DNA of 64,000 nucleotides from Misgurnus anguillicaudatus (lineage: Eukaryota; Chordata; Actinopteri; Cypriniformes; Cobitidae), in contig NC_073340.2 in NCBI RefSeq assembly GCF_027580225.2, positions 36,428,001 to 36,492,000 of the forward strand, in the 5' to 3' direction. The notes beneath the pieces were generated by a model. The model made no database searches. It was given only the letters and a program-made list of their open reading frames with translations, and was not told where the DNA came from. Positions 12,118 to 25,500 of the stretch are shown here, piece after piece; within the stretch, counting starts at the first letter, position 1; each line of letters begins with the position of its first letter. Made by a program: the position numbers and the translations under genes.

Positions 12118-12545
12118 AGGGACAGTTCAATTAAAAATTCTGTCTTCATTTTCTCATCCTCATGTTGTTGTAAACCTGCATGAATTTCTATTTTCTGATG
12201 AACACAAAATAAGATATTTTGATAAATGATGGTAAGCACACAGTTGATTGACTTCCATAGTAGGAAAAACAAATAAGATGGAATTAATTGGGTACCGTCA
12301 ACTGTGTGCATACCATAATTTATCAAAATATCTTCTTCATCATTTATCACTTTACTTCCATAATATTTGATTTTCCTACTATGGAAGTCAATGTGGTTAC
12401 ACTCAGCTGTGTGCTTGCCATCATTTATCAAAATATTGTCTTATGTGTTCCTCACACAAATTAAAATTACATTCATACGGATTTACAACAACATGAGGAT
12501 GCAAAAAATAATGATATAATTTTCATTTTGGGGTGAACTATACCT
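12118..12545. mobile_element. TTAA-flanked foldback MITE
   Basis: TTAA at 12114-12117 precedes AGGGACAGTTCA, and GTGAACTATACCT precedes TTAA at 12546-12549. The inner sequence contains inverted copies of GACTTCCATAGTAGGAAAA-like sequence and of the TTTTGATAAATGATGG/CCATCATTTATCAAAA pair. The four-base TTAA target duplication fits piggyBac-like elements. No transposase is encoded. Confidence 0.7.
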
Positions 12546-12549
12546 TTAA

Positions 12550-13230
12550 GTGGAAACATCGAGGACATGCAATGCAATGGTTTAATAAACAAAAACACTT
12601 CCTTTTTAATTTTTTTTACTCACTATTTAGCCTCCCTTATAAATATAAGAATGTTTTTCTTTAGTTATTTATTTGGTGGTTTGATTAACATTTGTAAAAC
12701 CATAGTTGTACTACAAATACTATGGTGAGATCATACATGAAATGATGGTTACTATGTATCACTGCAAATAAAACCAAAAAACTGACTACTACAGTTCACC
12801 TATTGTTAATTTTAGTAAGGGTTAACAACCTAACATTGAAGACAACTGAGTTAGTTAATTCTATTGCTAACCAATACTATTCAAAGTGTGAATTAATTGT
12901 AGGGTTTCATGCAGAAACAAAAAGCCACATATATTTGTTTTTTTTTTCCAGAATGTTTTGTACTTTCATAATCATTTACTTACAGTAGAGCACGTGCTCC
13001 TTGTGTGTGTGTATATATAGGCTATTTACCCCACAGTTTACCTGCATCTTAATTTACAATATTGCGGACTATAGATGGTGATGTGTGTTATTTTAAGGAA
13101 ACACCCCATTGTATTCAATGAGGCCACACTGATCTCAAAACAGGCTTTAAACCCTCAGCTTTTCAAGCGTAATCATTCTGCAAATATGTGCTTAACACAC
13201 CCGGATAACATCCGGCTCACGAATTCACCA
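12550..13230. other. Spacer upstream of hid1
   Basis: No gene was recognised. The segment contains a short CCATAGTTGT...ACTATGG inverted motif near 12700 and a GTGTGTGTGTATATATA run near 13000. Confidence 0.45.
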
Positions 13231-13537
13231 ATCCTCAGGCGAAGGCTCGCTCATGAATATTCATTACGTAACGGGACGCTAGCCTAGTCAGCCAACCTGT
13301 TTGGTTGAATGAATAACTGGCGGCAGTCAGCTGGCCAATCACGAAACCGGCTATGATGAAGGCGTGTCTCATGAATATAAATTAGGTTACGTACAGGACG
13401 CTACAGCAAAGTTTTGAACAACGTCGCATTTACGTAATTAATATTCATGAGCTAACCATTTGCCGTAGTCGGATCGGTCACCTGCCTGCGTCTCTCAGGT
13501 GCGCGCCGCGCGGTCACGGAAAACCGAAGTTAGTAAG
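13231..13537 (+). promoter_or_regulatory. hid1 proximal promoter and 5' UTR region
   Basis: CpG density rises sharply towards the hid1 start (GCGCGCCGCGCGGTCACGG near 13500). The segment holds repeated CTCATGAATAT motifs: direct at about 13251 and 13370, and inverted as ATATTCATGAGC near 13441. Each lies near a TACGTAA/TTACGTA motif, and GGACGCTA occurs twice. The hid1 ATG at 13538 has AAG before it and G at +4. The transcription start was not located. Confidence 0.5.
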
Positions 13538-16500
13538 ATGGGTAATTCTGACACCAAACTTAACTTCAGAAAAGCGGTGATACAGCTTACAACCAAAACA
13601 CAGGTGAGCTTTATTCTGTGTAAAGATTAAGAATATTTATGTTGTTTAGTATAAATGATAAAACAACGCTGTGAACTGTAACAGATGGAAGACTGTCGTT
13701 CATTTTCTAATTAATAACATTCACCTGATAACTTTACAAACTCGTTTGAAGTGCTTAACTTTACGTTTAAAGTTAATCTTTAACTTGTCAAAGCATTTAA
13801 CTGTATGCAAGGTAACAGAAAGAGATAAAGTTTGTGTTACCCATATGGACATAATATATAGAAAGGGTGTAAATAACATAACCGTGGTTATTTGTCGGAT
13901 TAATTACAATTTGTACGACCAAATATAACTGTTAAATTATAGTTACTGTAGTGAGTCAATGGTAAATTTGTGGTGGTTTATGATTTATGAATACCCCTCC
14001 CAGAAAATCAATGTTAAACTTTGTCAACAATGCCTGAAAGATCTAACGAAAAAACACATGTGTTTAACTATACTTGTGGATATTTTTAAAAATGTCCTTA
14101 CAAATGTAAAATAAATATAAAAACAGAAATATTAAAATGGTTTCAAAAGGGCAGAAAGTTTTTGGTAAATTTCCATGGGAACTTAATCTGGGGAAATTTG
14201 GAAATATTCCAAATTGGAAATTTAACAGGACTTTATGGGAATTTACAGCAATGTATGGAAATTATTTGGAAATTTTGGGAAATTTATATAAACTATATCA
14301 TATACAAACATAAAAATATGTTTGATCATAAGAAGACATGCATGGAAGGTAATAAATATTTTATATTACCTGACACTTATGCTCATCAAGCCTGGATTTA
14401 TTTGATCAAAAATCCTTTAAAAATCACAATGATTCTTGATCAAATAAATGCAGGCTTTATGAGCATAAGAAACTTTTTTCAAAAACATGAAAAATAGTAA
14501 TGTGTCCAAACTTTTGGGTGGTACAGTAATTCTGTATGATAACAAAACTGGCTAGCAGAAGGTGGAAGAATATGATGAAAAATCCCCCCTCGAGTGATAT
14601 ATGGAGGATATTCCCTGTTATAGGCAACTCTGCAATTTTTTGATTCACAGTTTATTCCCATAAATTTCCAATGGAAAGTTTCCAGCTTTTAAATTAGATT
14701 AGTAGGTCGCTTAATGAAACAAACTTGTGAGAATCACATGAAACCTGTTAAAAACACTTTTACCCTGAAATCCAAAAGATTGTGAGTTTGACTCTCATGT
14801 GATTTTGCAGCCCGTAGAGGCCTGTGATGATGTGTTCTGGGATCAGTTCTGGACTGACAGTGATTTGACAGCTCAGGATATTTTTGCATTGATTCCTGCT
14901 GCTGAGATCCGTGCTGTGCGAGAGGAGTCTCCCTCCAATTTGGCAACCCTCTGCTATAAGGTTCAGTATCACAAATCACGTCTCAAATCATTTATTGTAA
15001 CTAAACTAGCAATGTGGGACATAGATGGTAGTTTTATTTATCATCTCTAGCAGGTTAACCTCTACTAAGCTGAAAGAATTACTGCTGCTTCAGTGTGAAA
15101 ATCACTGTATTTTGCAGAAACACTTACTTGCCCACATGATGTTTTATACGGATAAAAATATAGTTTTCATTTTATAGCTGTTAAAAAAATTTGTTTCTTA
15201 AGGAGCAAATATGCGTAAAGGTTTTTGTTTGTTGATGAGCAAAGTTAAAAAGTTCACAGTATTTGCTTGTCATGTGATCACAACATGCTGGCCACCATCA
15301 CTTGTAGGATAAAACAGATTTTTCCAAAAATGTAAAGTACATTTATGTATGAATGTACATTTAATGTTAGCTTGTACTTGATACTCAGTGTATTTTTAAT
15401 AAGTTTTAAACTGAAAAGTGCTGTGTTTTGCAGGCGGTTGAGAGACTCGTGTTGAACGCAGAATCCGGCTGTGCTTGCGAGAAAGACAGACAGATTGTGC
15501 TGAGATGCACTCGTCTGCTGACCCGGATTCTGCCGTACATCTTTGAAGATCCGGACTGGCATGGATTCTTTTGGTCTACTGTTCCCAGAGCAGGAAAATC
15601 TGGGGTGAGAAGTACATTTGAATGTTTAGTTTAAAGGACAGATAATGAAGAAGATGTGATATGTTTTTAGATGGCATCATTATTTAACAGTTGTGTGGTG
15701 AAGGTAGCGTATTCATAAACTCTCTAAACTAGCATCAGTAAAGTTGTTTGTATTTGAGATACCCAGTGTGAACGTTTGTTTCAAACATGAAGTGTGTAAG
15801 AGAGAGAGTGAACTTTTTCCTGCATTTTTGGAGTCTCCTGTTACCAGCTATGAACACAGACCTGATTGTGTTTGTATTGAAGAAAGAAGGTGTATTAAAT
15901 ATCCTGTAATTATACAGAGAGACACAACACAGATGAGGAGAGCAGATCTCTCATGAATCAATTAGATTTTCTACATCGCTTTTTGACATCATAAGGAAAC
16001 CACACTCAGCCTGATGATTGTTGGATGTGATGTGTCAATTTCTTATGTTGTGTAATTGGGGGGACTTTTATTGCGGTTATATTTAAAAATAAACATTGTT
16101 TTTAATTATGCTTTAGTTGCGTTTTAAATACAAATATTAAAAATATTATTGCTTAAATAATTTTACATTTTTACCACAAAATAAATAATAATTTAAAAAA
16201 TTGATCTTTTAAGAAGCTAACTGAATATTTTACAGAACATATTGCCATATATTTTACAAATATTAATATAATATAATATGGTTTATGTTTGAAATGATTT
16301 ATTAAAATTTAAATATGCAAATAAGTTTAGCATTTTATGACAAAACAAGTACTGATCTAAAGTCACAACGAAATTGAAATGAAAAACTGTCATTTGTTTA
16401 GTAATATTATGGTATTTTGTTACAAATGACTTATCTGTGAGCTTAATTATTTATTATTAATAGATAATGTGCCCTCATAATCTTAAATCAAAAACGCAAA

Positions 16501-19500
16501 CTTCCTCCCCTCCTCAAAAAAACGATGGACCCAAAACGGACCCAACTTCAAACGATCCAATCAGTTCTTGATAAACAAATTCAGGAATTCAATCCTACTC
16601 CTTTTTTTTCCATTTCAAAGCCCTTTAAAGGGAAACTTCACTTTTTTGGAAAATATGCTCATTTTCCAGCTCCTCTAGTGTTAAATATTTGATTTTTACT
16701 GTTTTGGAATACATTCAGCTGATCTTCGGGTCTGCCGGTACCACTTTTAGCATAGCTTAGCATAGCTCATTTGATATTTTTCCTATTTAAAACTTGACTC
16801 TTCTGTAGTTATATCGTGTACTAAGACTGACAGAAAATTTAAAATTGTGATTTTCTAGGCCGATATGGCTAGAACTATACTTTCATTCTGGCGTAATAAT
16901 CAAGGACTTTGCAGCAGTGTCGCTTTAACTCAGATATACGTCACCACGGGGAAAATAAGACAATCGTCACTTCCATTTCATGGCGACTTTAAATGTAAAT
17001 AAAGTCTAATGTGAATATGGAAATAATAACCAACTTTAAATTAAGCATGATAATTAAATGAGCAACTACTGATTAAAGTACTAAAATTTCAGAGAAATGT
17101 AAACAACTATGCTAATATGTTATACACGATATTCTCCATGGTAATATTGTACAAATTATCTTTGTAAACGGTATTATTGGCTGTCATTGCAAGTCTAGTT
17201 ACGGTATATTTTGTTTGTATGTGAACACAGAATGAAAGTGATGATGAATCCACACGACCGCTGGCGGAGTCTCTCCTCACGGCTATAGCTGATTTGCTGT
17301 TTTGCCCAGGTTTCACTGTGGAGAATAACCACAGGACCAGTGTGGTAACCCCTTTATATCTCTATATCTCAGACACGGTCAGTTTATGACTTGCTGTGTT
17401 ACACCGGTTATAAATATGATACGATCACTGTGTGTTTGTGTAGAATAATGCTGGTGATATTCAGTCCATAGACAGCTGTGAATTCATCTGGGAAGCTGGA
17501 GTTGGATTTGCTCAGGCCCCGCCCCTTAACCACACCCATGACTCCAATAGGACAGAACTCCACCCACTCCTCTCCAGCTCTTTATATCATTAGCTGTGTC
17601 CCAATTCAAGGGCTGCGACCTTCTAAGGACGTATTTTAAGACCGATTGCGTCACAGCAGCGCGACTTGAGGCTGGTAAGGACGTCCCAATTCAAAGGATG
17701 CTTAGAATGAAGCCTCAAAATGCGTCCTCATTTCTCCGCGATGTTAAGGATAGAACGAATGGATCCTTAACAGCCGAGGATATCCCAAGATTCATTGTGC
17801 GCCTGCCACCGCTGCATAATGGCTGGATATTCTAAAATAAACAATTAAAACCTTTATTAAAAAAGTGTATTTTTCAGAAAACATTTTTTCTTGTCACTGT
17901 TTTAGTATTATAAGTTATGTTTTGTGTTAATATTATTATTTTTATGATGCATATATTTCTAATGTTGATTAATTTAATATACTGTTGAATAGTTTAATCT
18001 ACATCAACGTGTCATATTTTCTAAACTAAATTAATATTTTTCTGATTTCATATTTATTTTAATAAGTCAGAAACGTTTCTGCTATGTCCTGCTGACAGGT
18101 GCGTGCAGCAGGTGACGCCAATTATGGGTCGTCCGAAGGTTAGACCGTCTCATTTCAGTTCTCTTCACGAACTTCTGAGGCTGCCACCTTGAAAGACCGA
18201 GTGCTCATCTTTAAGGTCCCATGCTTATGAGGTCGCAGCCCTTGAATTGGGACACAGCTATTATATCGCTCACACTACTTCCTAATTGAGATACTTTTCT
18301 TCTTAAATAGTATATGAGATTAGAATATTAGAAGTAGAAAACAAATGTGCCCCAATTATAAATGTTTCTCTGTTTCTCTTTCAGGACAGAGTTATTGAAG
18401 CTTTTATTAACATGTTTCTCAGAAGACATGTACCAGTCTCCATCTGACAAACACACAATTAATCCTTGGGTGTCGTTCTTTTGCTCTAGAGAAAACAGGT
18501 TAACACACACACACACACATACAAATTCAAGTCTGCATGTTGAGTTTTTCCAGTGTTGGTAAATTTCCTGTTGAAACAAAAGTTTGGGAAGTTTTTTTAA
18601 ATCCTTATATATGTTTGATTTCTATCTCTTTAAGACATGCCCTGCCACTCTTCACCTCTCTTCTTAATGTGGTGTGCGCTTATGATCCTATCGGGTATGG
18701 TATTCCGTACAATCACCTGATGTTCTCTGACCAGCGGGGGGCGCTAGTGGAGCTGGCGCTGCAGATCCTAATCGTCTCATTGGAGCAAGAGCTCATTGAC
18801 GCCACAAACACAAACCTCACGAATCTGAGCACAAATCAAGACACTAACTTATCTGATTCCAACATGAAGACACCTGCTGAGGGATCCCAGGTAAAGACAT
18901 CGTACATATCCATGCCGTCCTATTAGATTTGCAAGATGATGTACTGTATTATCCCGGAAATAAGACTTTTTTTCATGGAAATGGCTTTTTATAAATGATG
19001 TCTTATATTCAAGCTTTACTGTGCATTGACACCAGAGAGGCGGCAAAAACGTGCTATTTGCGCATAATTGGACGCTTAAACATTTTGAAATTACCCGCTT
19101 TATTCACGGGGGAAATTCTAGTCATTCGAGACATTCAAACGTAAATTTGCATAATGGGAGGGGCTTATATAGCTCAAATTGAGTAAACTTACCAGATTGT
19201 TCGACCTCCTCACTCACTTTTTCCAAATAAGAACATTTTAATTCCTGTAAAAGTACAAAGGTGTCTCGTGTAGCGATGATGATTGTCCTCCACTGTTGTT
19301 TTGTTTTTCTGCCTCCGCTCGCTTCCTGTAATCACTTCACTGCTAGAGAGCAAGCTCCTGATTGGTTAACATGGCGTAAAATCCGATTTTTCAACTTGCA
19401 ATGCAATCACAAGGCAATGCTTAATTCACACGGAATGTGCCATCCGTGCTTACTGTGCCATTTGTAGGATGCCTATTCCCATCTTTGCATTGACTTAACA

Positions 19501-22500
19501 CATAAATCACTCGCGCATCTTATAATCAGAGTCATCTTATATTTGGGACAAAAGGTTAAGTATAGTCGTCGAAGTTTTAGGTCAGTGCAGATTGCAGAGA
19601 ATAATGCTCTCTGTGAAATGCATTTCCATTTTTAAATATATTATTATATATTATGTTATTAGATATTATTATAAACTTAAAGCATTGTTGTATTGCACAG
19701 TGTATTGCATCTTTAGGCAAGTTATCATATATCGCATATCACAGGCTATAAAATGCTGTCTAGGTGGGTAGTTTGGGTTTCAGGTGAGTGTCTGATATGA
19801 TATGTTATGTGTGTTTGTTTCAGGCCACACAAGTTGAAAATTTGTTTGTAAACTACCTGTCCCGAATTCATCGAGAGGAGGTGAGATCCTGTTATACAAA
19901 CACAAACACTCCATCTTACACTTCATTAAACAAATACTCTCCCTCGACCACCACTATACAATATGGTGTGATTTGTGATGTAAAACTGTATTCATTAAGA
20001 ATACTAAAAGCATCTTCACTAGTTAATGTATTATGTTTATAAACGAGGATCTTAACTATGTTATGTTTTTCTCTGTAGGACTTTAATTTTATCTTGCGAG
20101 GAATCAGTGTACTATTGAATAACCCAGTGCTACAGACGTATCTGCCCAATTCCTGTAAGAAGATTCAGTTTCATCAGGAGCTGCTGGTGCTCTTCTGGAA
20201 ACTCTGTGACCTTAACAAGGTACCAATAAGACCTCATAATCTTACACAAATACACGCTTAAGGATAAGTGCTGTATTATATTATTATTTTCATATCTGGT
20301 TTGCAGATTTTTACAACCCTGCAATCAAAATGTGAGAGAAACTCACTATTTGTGGTTTTGATGCTTAAAGTTATTGTACATCAGAAGTGTTCAGTATTTG
20401 TGTGAATGTGTGTCTGCAGTTTATATTTGTAAATTTCAGACTTTGATTTTTGTCATCTCTGTGTTGCAGAAGTTCTTGTTTTATGTGTTGAAAAGCAGTG
20501 ATGTGCTGGAGATTCTGGTGCCAATTTTGTTTTATCTGAACGATGCCCGAGCCAATCAGTGTGAGTCTTTGGACAATATGTCATAGCTTAGGGTGACCAT
20601 AAATGCCATTTTTCATGGATTTCAGCAGTGCATCTTCCAGAAGTCGTATTTGTCAACAGCATCAAGGTTTATTATTTCAGGCTCTATTTCAGAAAAGCAA
20701 TCGTTACATTTCATGGTAAGAATGAAATTACAGTGATTGTATTTTTTTACTGAAATGTCCTTGATGATGTATACGGTCGACGAATATGACTTCCGGAAGA
20801 CGCACGCGAAATCCTGGCCAGGACGGCGCATGGAAAAATGGCATGTATGGTCACCCTATCATAGCTACAAAGTTACTCATATAAATGCCACATTAATTTT
20901 CACCTTTATGTCCATTTTTAGAGTTTTATGACCCTCAATTTCCACCGACTGCGGAGCGGCTGCGGATCCGCTGCGGAACGGCGGCGGAGTCAATCGGTTT
21001 CCATTCAATTCAATGTGTGTATTTCCACTGACTGCGTTCCGAATCCGTCACAGCTCCGGCCATCCACAGCCCTCCGGCACAAATACGCAGAGCTTCTATT
21101 TTTGACGGATGCCGGACAGCTCCGCAGGGCGGAGCCATGACTTTATCGCGTGATCATACCTGAATTAGCGAGATCTCGTGTTGTGATCTGGGCTGGTTTG
21201 TAATAACGTCATAATTCAACGTCATAATGGGCGGAGACAGAACTACATATCGCGCGATCTTCATGTGAATTTGCGAGAACTCACGGGTCCTCGTCACTTC
21301 AGCACGCAGCCGCTCTGCAACAAATACGGATCCGGTGGGTATTGGCGGACGGCAGAGTGCGGAGCCGTAACGCAGCGGAGCCGATCTGCAGCCGCTCCGC
21401 AGTCGGTGGAAATCCGGGGTGAGATGATGATGATGATGATGGTTATGAAAAAAATCAGAGTTTTCTGATTTAAATGTATTGGCCATTTTAATGGGTGAAG
21501 CTAATGTTGCATCTTGTCTTTGAGCAATATCAGTGTTATGGATGTGACATTTGCAGTCAAAACTCGTAATATAATTTCTTTATCAACATTTTTAGGAATT
21601 CTGTGAATTAAAGCAATAATACCCAACAAATGGAGAAGGGACAACTCTTCAAAGAACATTTAATATTCATTTTTTATGCGCATTTATGAAGAAGAAATAA
21701 TGTTATCAGTCCAGTAGGGACATGACAAGTTAGAAATTTGCACTTAACTATGAAAAAAACTTTAACCGAGACTTTGCATGGATATTTAAACCACCAAATA
21801 TTGACATCTAAGATATTAGTATGGTTAAAAACGGAATACTTCTCATGATTGACGTTTTCATGGACCTTTAACTTTTGCTTTTATTAGGTACTGAATGTTG
21901 TTCATATGTATTTGTATACCTGTGTGTTTTCAGCACGAGTGGGACTGGTGCACATCGGCGTGTTCATCCTGCTGCTGTTGAGCGGCGAGAGGAATTTCGG
22001 GGTGCGTCTCAATAAGCCCTACACCGTACGCGTGCCGATGGACATTAGCGTGTTTGCTGGGAATCATGCTGACCTGCTGATAGTGGTGAGATATAGCCAC
22101 ACATAATGTAAATACAGTACATCTAGTAAGAATTAAAAGAAATAATTCATGCACTCGTCAGGTTTTTCATAAGATAATCACCAGCGGACACCAGCGACTT
22201 CAGCCGCTCTACGACTGTCTGCTTACCATCATAGTCAACGGTGAGTCTGTTTGTTTCTACTGCAGAAGACACGTTAACATTAAATGTTGTAGTACTTAAG
22301 GCCACTTTTAATCTTGACTTTTAATAAGTGTTTGGAGTGTCATATTTTAACACTTCCAGCTTCAATTCCAATCAATATCTTGGTTCTTATATGATGTATT
22401 TTGTTATGTTGTGCCATGTTAAAAATGAATTGGTATTACATCAAAAATGGCAACAAAATTAATACAAATGCCCAAAATAATCTAGATATGATTGCAAAAT

Positions 22501-25500
22501 GTACTTTTTATATTTTCACATCTTATATAATTAGGCAATATCACAATAGCAAGAGAGCTGTTTTTGATTATTTGGTTGGCATTAAAAATGTTTAGAAACA
22601 AATCCATATCATCTCCTTAGCATTTTGTTTACTCAAAGAAACCTAGGAAAATTCCTACATCAAATTGACTTCTGATGACGACTTGTTATTATTACTATTA
22701 TGACTTTTTAGGGTTAGACCTTTAGGAAACTTTCAGGTAAATTTGATGTGTGCTGGTCTGGTCTTGGTCTTTTGACCCCTTAAAGTCTTTGTCTCGGTGA
22801 TCTTGACTACAACACTTCATTAATCATGAGTTTTCGGTCTCTGCTGTATTTCAGTGTCTCCTTATCTGAAGAGTTTGTCTATGGTCGGCGCTAACAAACT
22901 CCTTCACCTGCTAGAAGTTTTCTCCAACGGTTGGTTCCTGTTCTCCTCGCCGTTCAACCACCACCTGGTTTTCTTTCTGCTCGAAGTTTTTAACAACATC
23001 ATCCAGTATCAGTTTGATGGTAAGCGTGTTACTGAAGCTCCACTGAATGCAGTCATGTCATCAGATTTGTATAGATTGCTCTTTCTATCAATCAGGGAAC
23101 TTTAACTTAGTCTACAGCATCATTCGAAAGCGCAGTCTCTTCCACCAGCTGGCCAACCTCTCTGCAGACATCATCTCCATCCAGAAAGCTTTGCAGAAGA
23201 GAAGCAGAAGCAACAATCATGCTGAGTCGAATAATCCCTTAAACATGACGACCGGTGATGGAGCGTTTAAAACCACACCTGTACAAACAGGCACTCTCAA
23301 TGCAAGCTTGAAGGCAATGCCAGGTAAACTTTATCACACAGTATTTCACAATTTGGCTTAACCACGTCACAATGCTTTTTTAAAATTGTGCCAGATTCAC
23401 AACCGTCACACATTTGACATGTTTTCAGTCATTCATTGACAGTATGATGATCAATGCAAATAAAACTATTAAATGTATAATAATTCAATACCAATATATT
23501 TTGCTTTTTTCCAATAATGGTGATATGGTTTCTAAACACATTTTCGATATACATTACAGCGTACCATGTCCATTCATGTCACGTCTAAAAGCGCGTGTTA
23601 AATGCGGGTCAAGGTGCTTCTTCTGATGCCTGATCGGATTTAAGTCGTTTCTCTGTACCTTGCGTCAAATCATATCATTGTCACCATGTGATCAATAAAT
23701 TTGGGTGGGATTTGGAGTGTGTATTACTCACTGATGTTCAGGTGCACATTATTAATATTAAAGGTGACCTTTAAAGTCTTGTGTTTATTTGACAGTGAGT
23801 TTACATTTAATTTTGTATTAAAGGGATAGTTCGTCCAAAAACGATATTAAACCCATGATTTACTCACCCCCAAGCTGTCCGAGTTGCATATGTCCATCGT
23901 TTTTCAGACAAACACATTTTCGGATATTTTAGAAAATATTTTAGATCTTTCTGTTGATTAAATGTAATGTTACGGGGTCCAGCAATAGTCCACGACCTTC
24001 AAGTCCAAAAAAAGTGCGTCCATCCTTCACAAATTAAATCCAAACGGCTCCAGGATGATAAACAAAGGTCTTCTGAGGGTAATCCGTGCGGTGTTGTTGT
24101 AGAAATATCCATATTTAAAATGTTATTAACTTTATTAACTAGCTTCCGGTAGCGCCGCCATTTTAGAGTCATATGCATTCAGGATGAGCGCTTACGCAGC
24201 ATAGACAGAGGTTTCTCTGTTGCTGCTCTGTCCCCCGCCCTCCGATTTGTCATACGTCACTAAGAAAAGTGCGTACACTACGTACACACTCTCTCCTGAG
24301 TCTAAGATGGCGGCGCTACCGGAAGCTAGTTAATAAAGTTAATAACATTTTAAATATGGATATTTCTACAACAACACCGCACGGATTACCCCCAGAAGAC
24401 CTTTGTTTATCATCCTGGAGCCGTTTGGATTTAATTTGTGAAGGATGGACGCACTTTTTTTGGACTTGAAGGTCGTGGACTATTGCTGGACCCCGTAACA
24501 TTACATTTAATCAAAAGAAAGATCTAAAATATTTTCTAAAATATCCGAAAATGTGTTTGTCTGAAAAACGATGGACATATGCAACTCGGACAGCTTGGGG
24601 GTGAGTAAATCATGGGTTTAATATCGTTTTTGGCCGAACTATCCCTTTAAGGCTAAATACTACCGAGCCCCTAAGGTGACATTGGAGTAAAAAAATCTAA
24701 AGTTTAGTTTAATGTGCTCACGTGAAACTTTCATGTGCAGATTTTTTTTAAAAAGTTTAGTTTCACGTGAGCACGTAAAACTATTGCGTACGCACTTAAA
24801 ACTTCGGTGTGCCACCTGAAACTTTCGCTACCACATGCCCAAACGATAGTTTTGCGTGCGCATTTGAAACTTTCGCATGTGCACGAAAAAATATCGTGTG
24901 CGCACATAAAACTATCGTGTGCGCACATAAAACTATCGTGTGCGCACACAAAACTATCGTGTGCGCACGCGAAAGTTTTAAGTGCGTACGTGATAATTTC
25001 ACGTGCACACACGATAGTTTGACGTGCGCATGCAAAACTAAACTTAAATTTTTTCTCCATGTCACCTTAGGGGCTCCATAAAATACTAATTAAAATGAAC
25101 ATCAATTTATTTATACTATTTTTTTATTATTATATTGTCTTATAGGTGGAGTCTTCATAGACTTGGCAAATTTGTTCAAAAGTTTGTAGGTACAGAAATT
25201 CATTGTGGGCATTCTTAGCAGTTTATCCCAAGACGTTTTTATCAGATTTATATCGTATCGACTAAAATTTGGAAGTATATTGGCATTAGAAATTTTGTCC
25301 ATTTCGTCCAGCATTACTGAATATTCATTGGTAAGTTAATATCTGAGTTGGTTTGTTGTTGATTGCAGGCATTGATAAACTAACAGAAAAGTCACAAGTT
25401 TCTGAGGATGGAAGTACCGTATTACTGCAGAATAGCCAATCAGAGCACAGCTTTCAAACAGGAGATCCCGTGTCAACCTCATGGAGAGATGACAAGGTAT

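Noticed and set aside
17107..17316. 69-codon minus-strand frame identical in both copies (43826-44035)
   Set aside because: It overlaps hid1 exon 4 on the opposite strand and continues into intron. Identity reflects the recent duplication.
17596..17835. 79-codon frame in hid1 intron 5
   Set aside because: Entirely within the 668-bp MITE that is absent from copy 2. Its first codons are the TIR itself.
23967..24501. Two almost identical 61-residue proteins on opposite strands
   Set aside because: These are the two arms of a palindromic MITE. No start context, domain or conservation outside the element.
24731..25081. Overlapping frames of 70-110 codons on both strands with repeated SCAH / CAHDSF-type units, looking like a repeat protein
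   Set aside because: They arise from a ~20-21-bp tandem DNA repeat with palindromic cores, which opens several phases at once. They lie in a hid1 intron inside a TIR element, and the copy 2 versions drift without regard to codon position.
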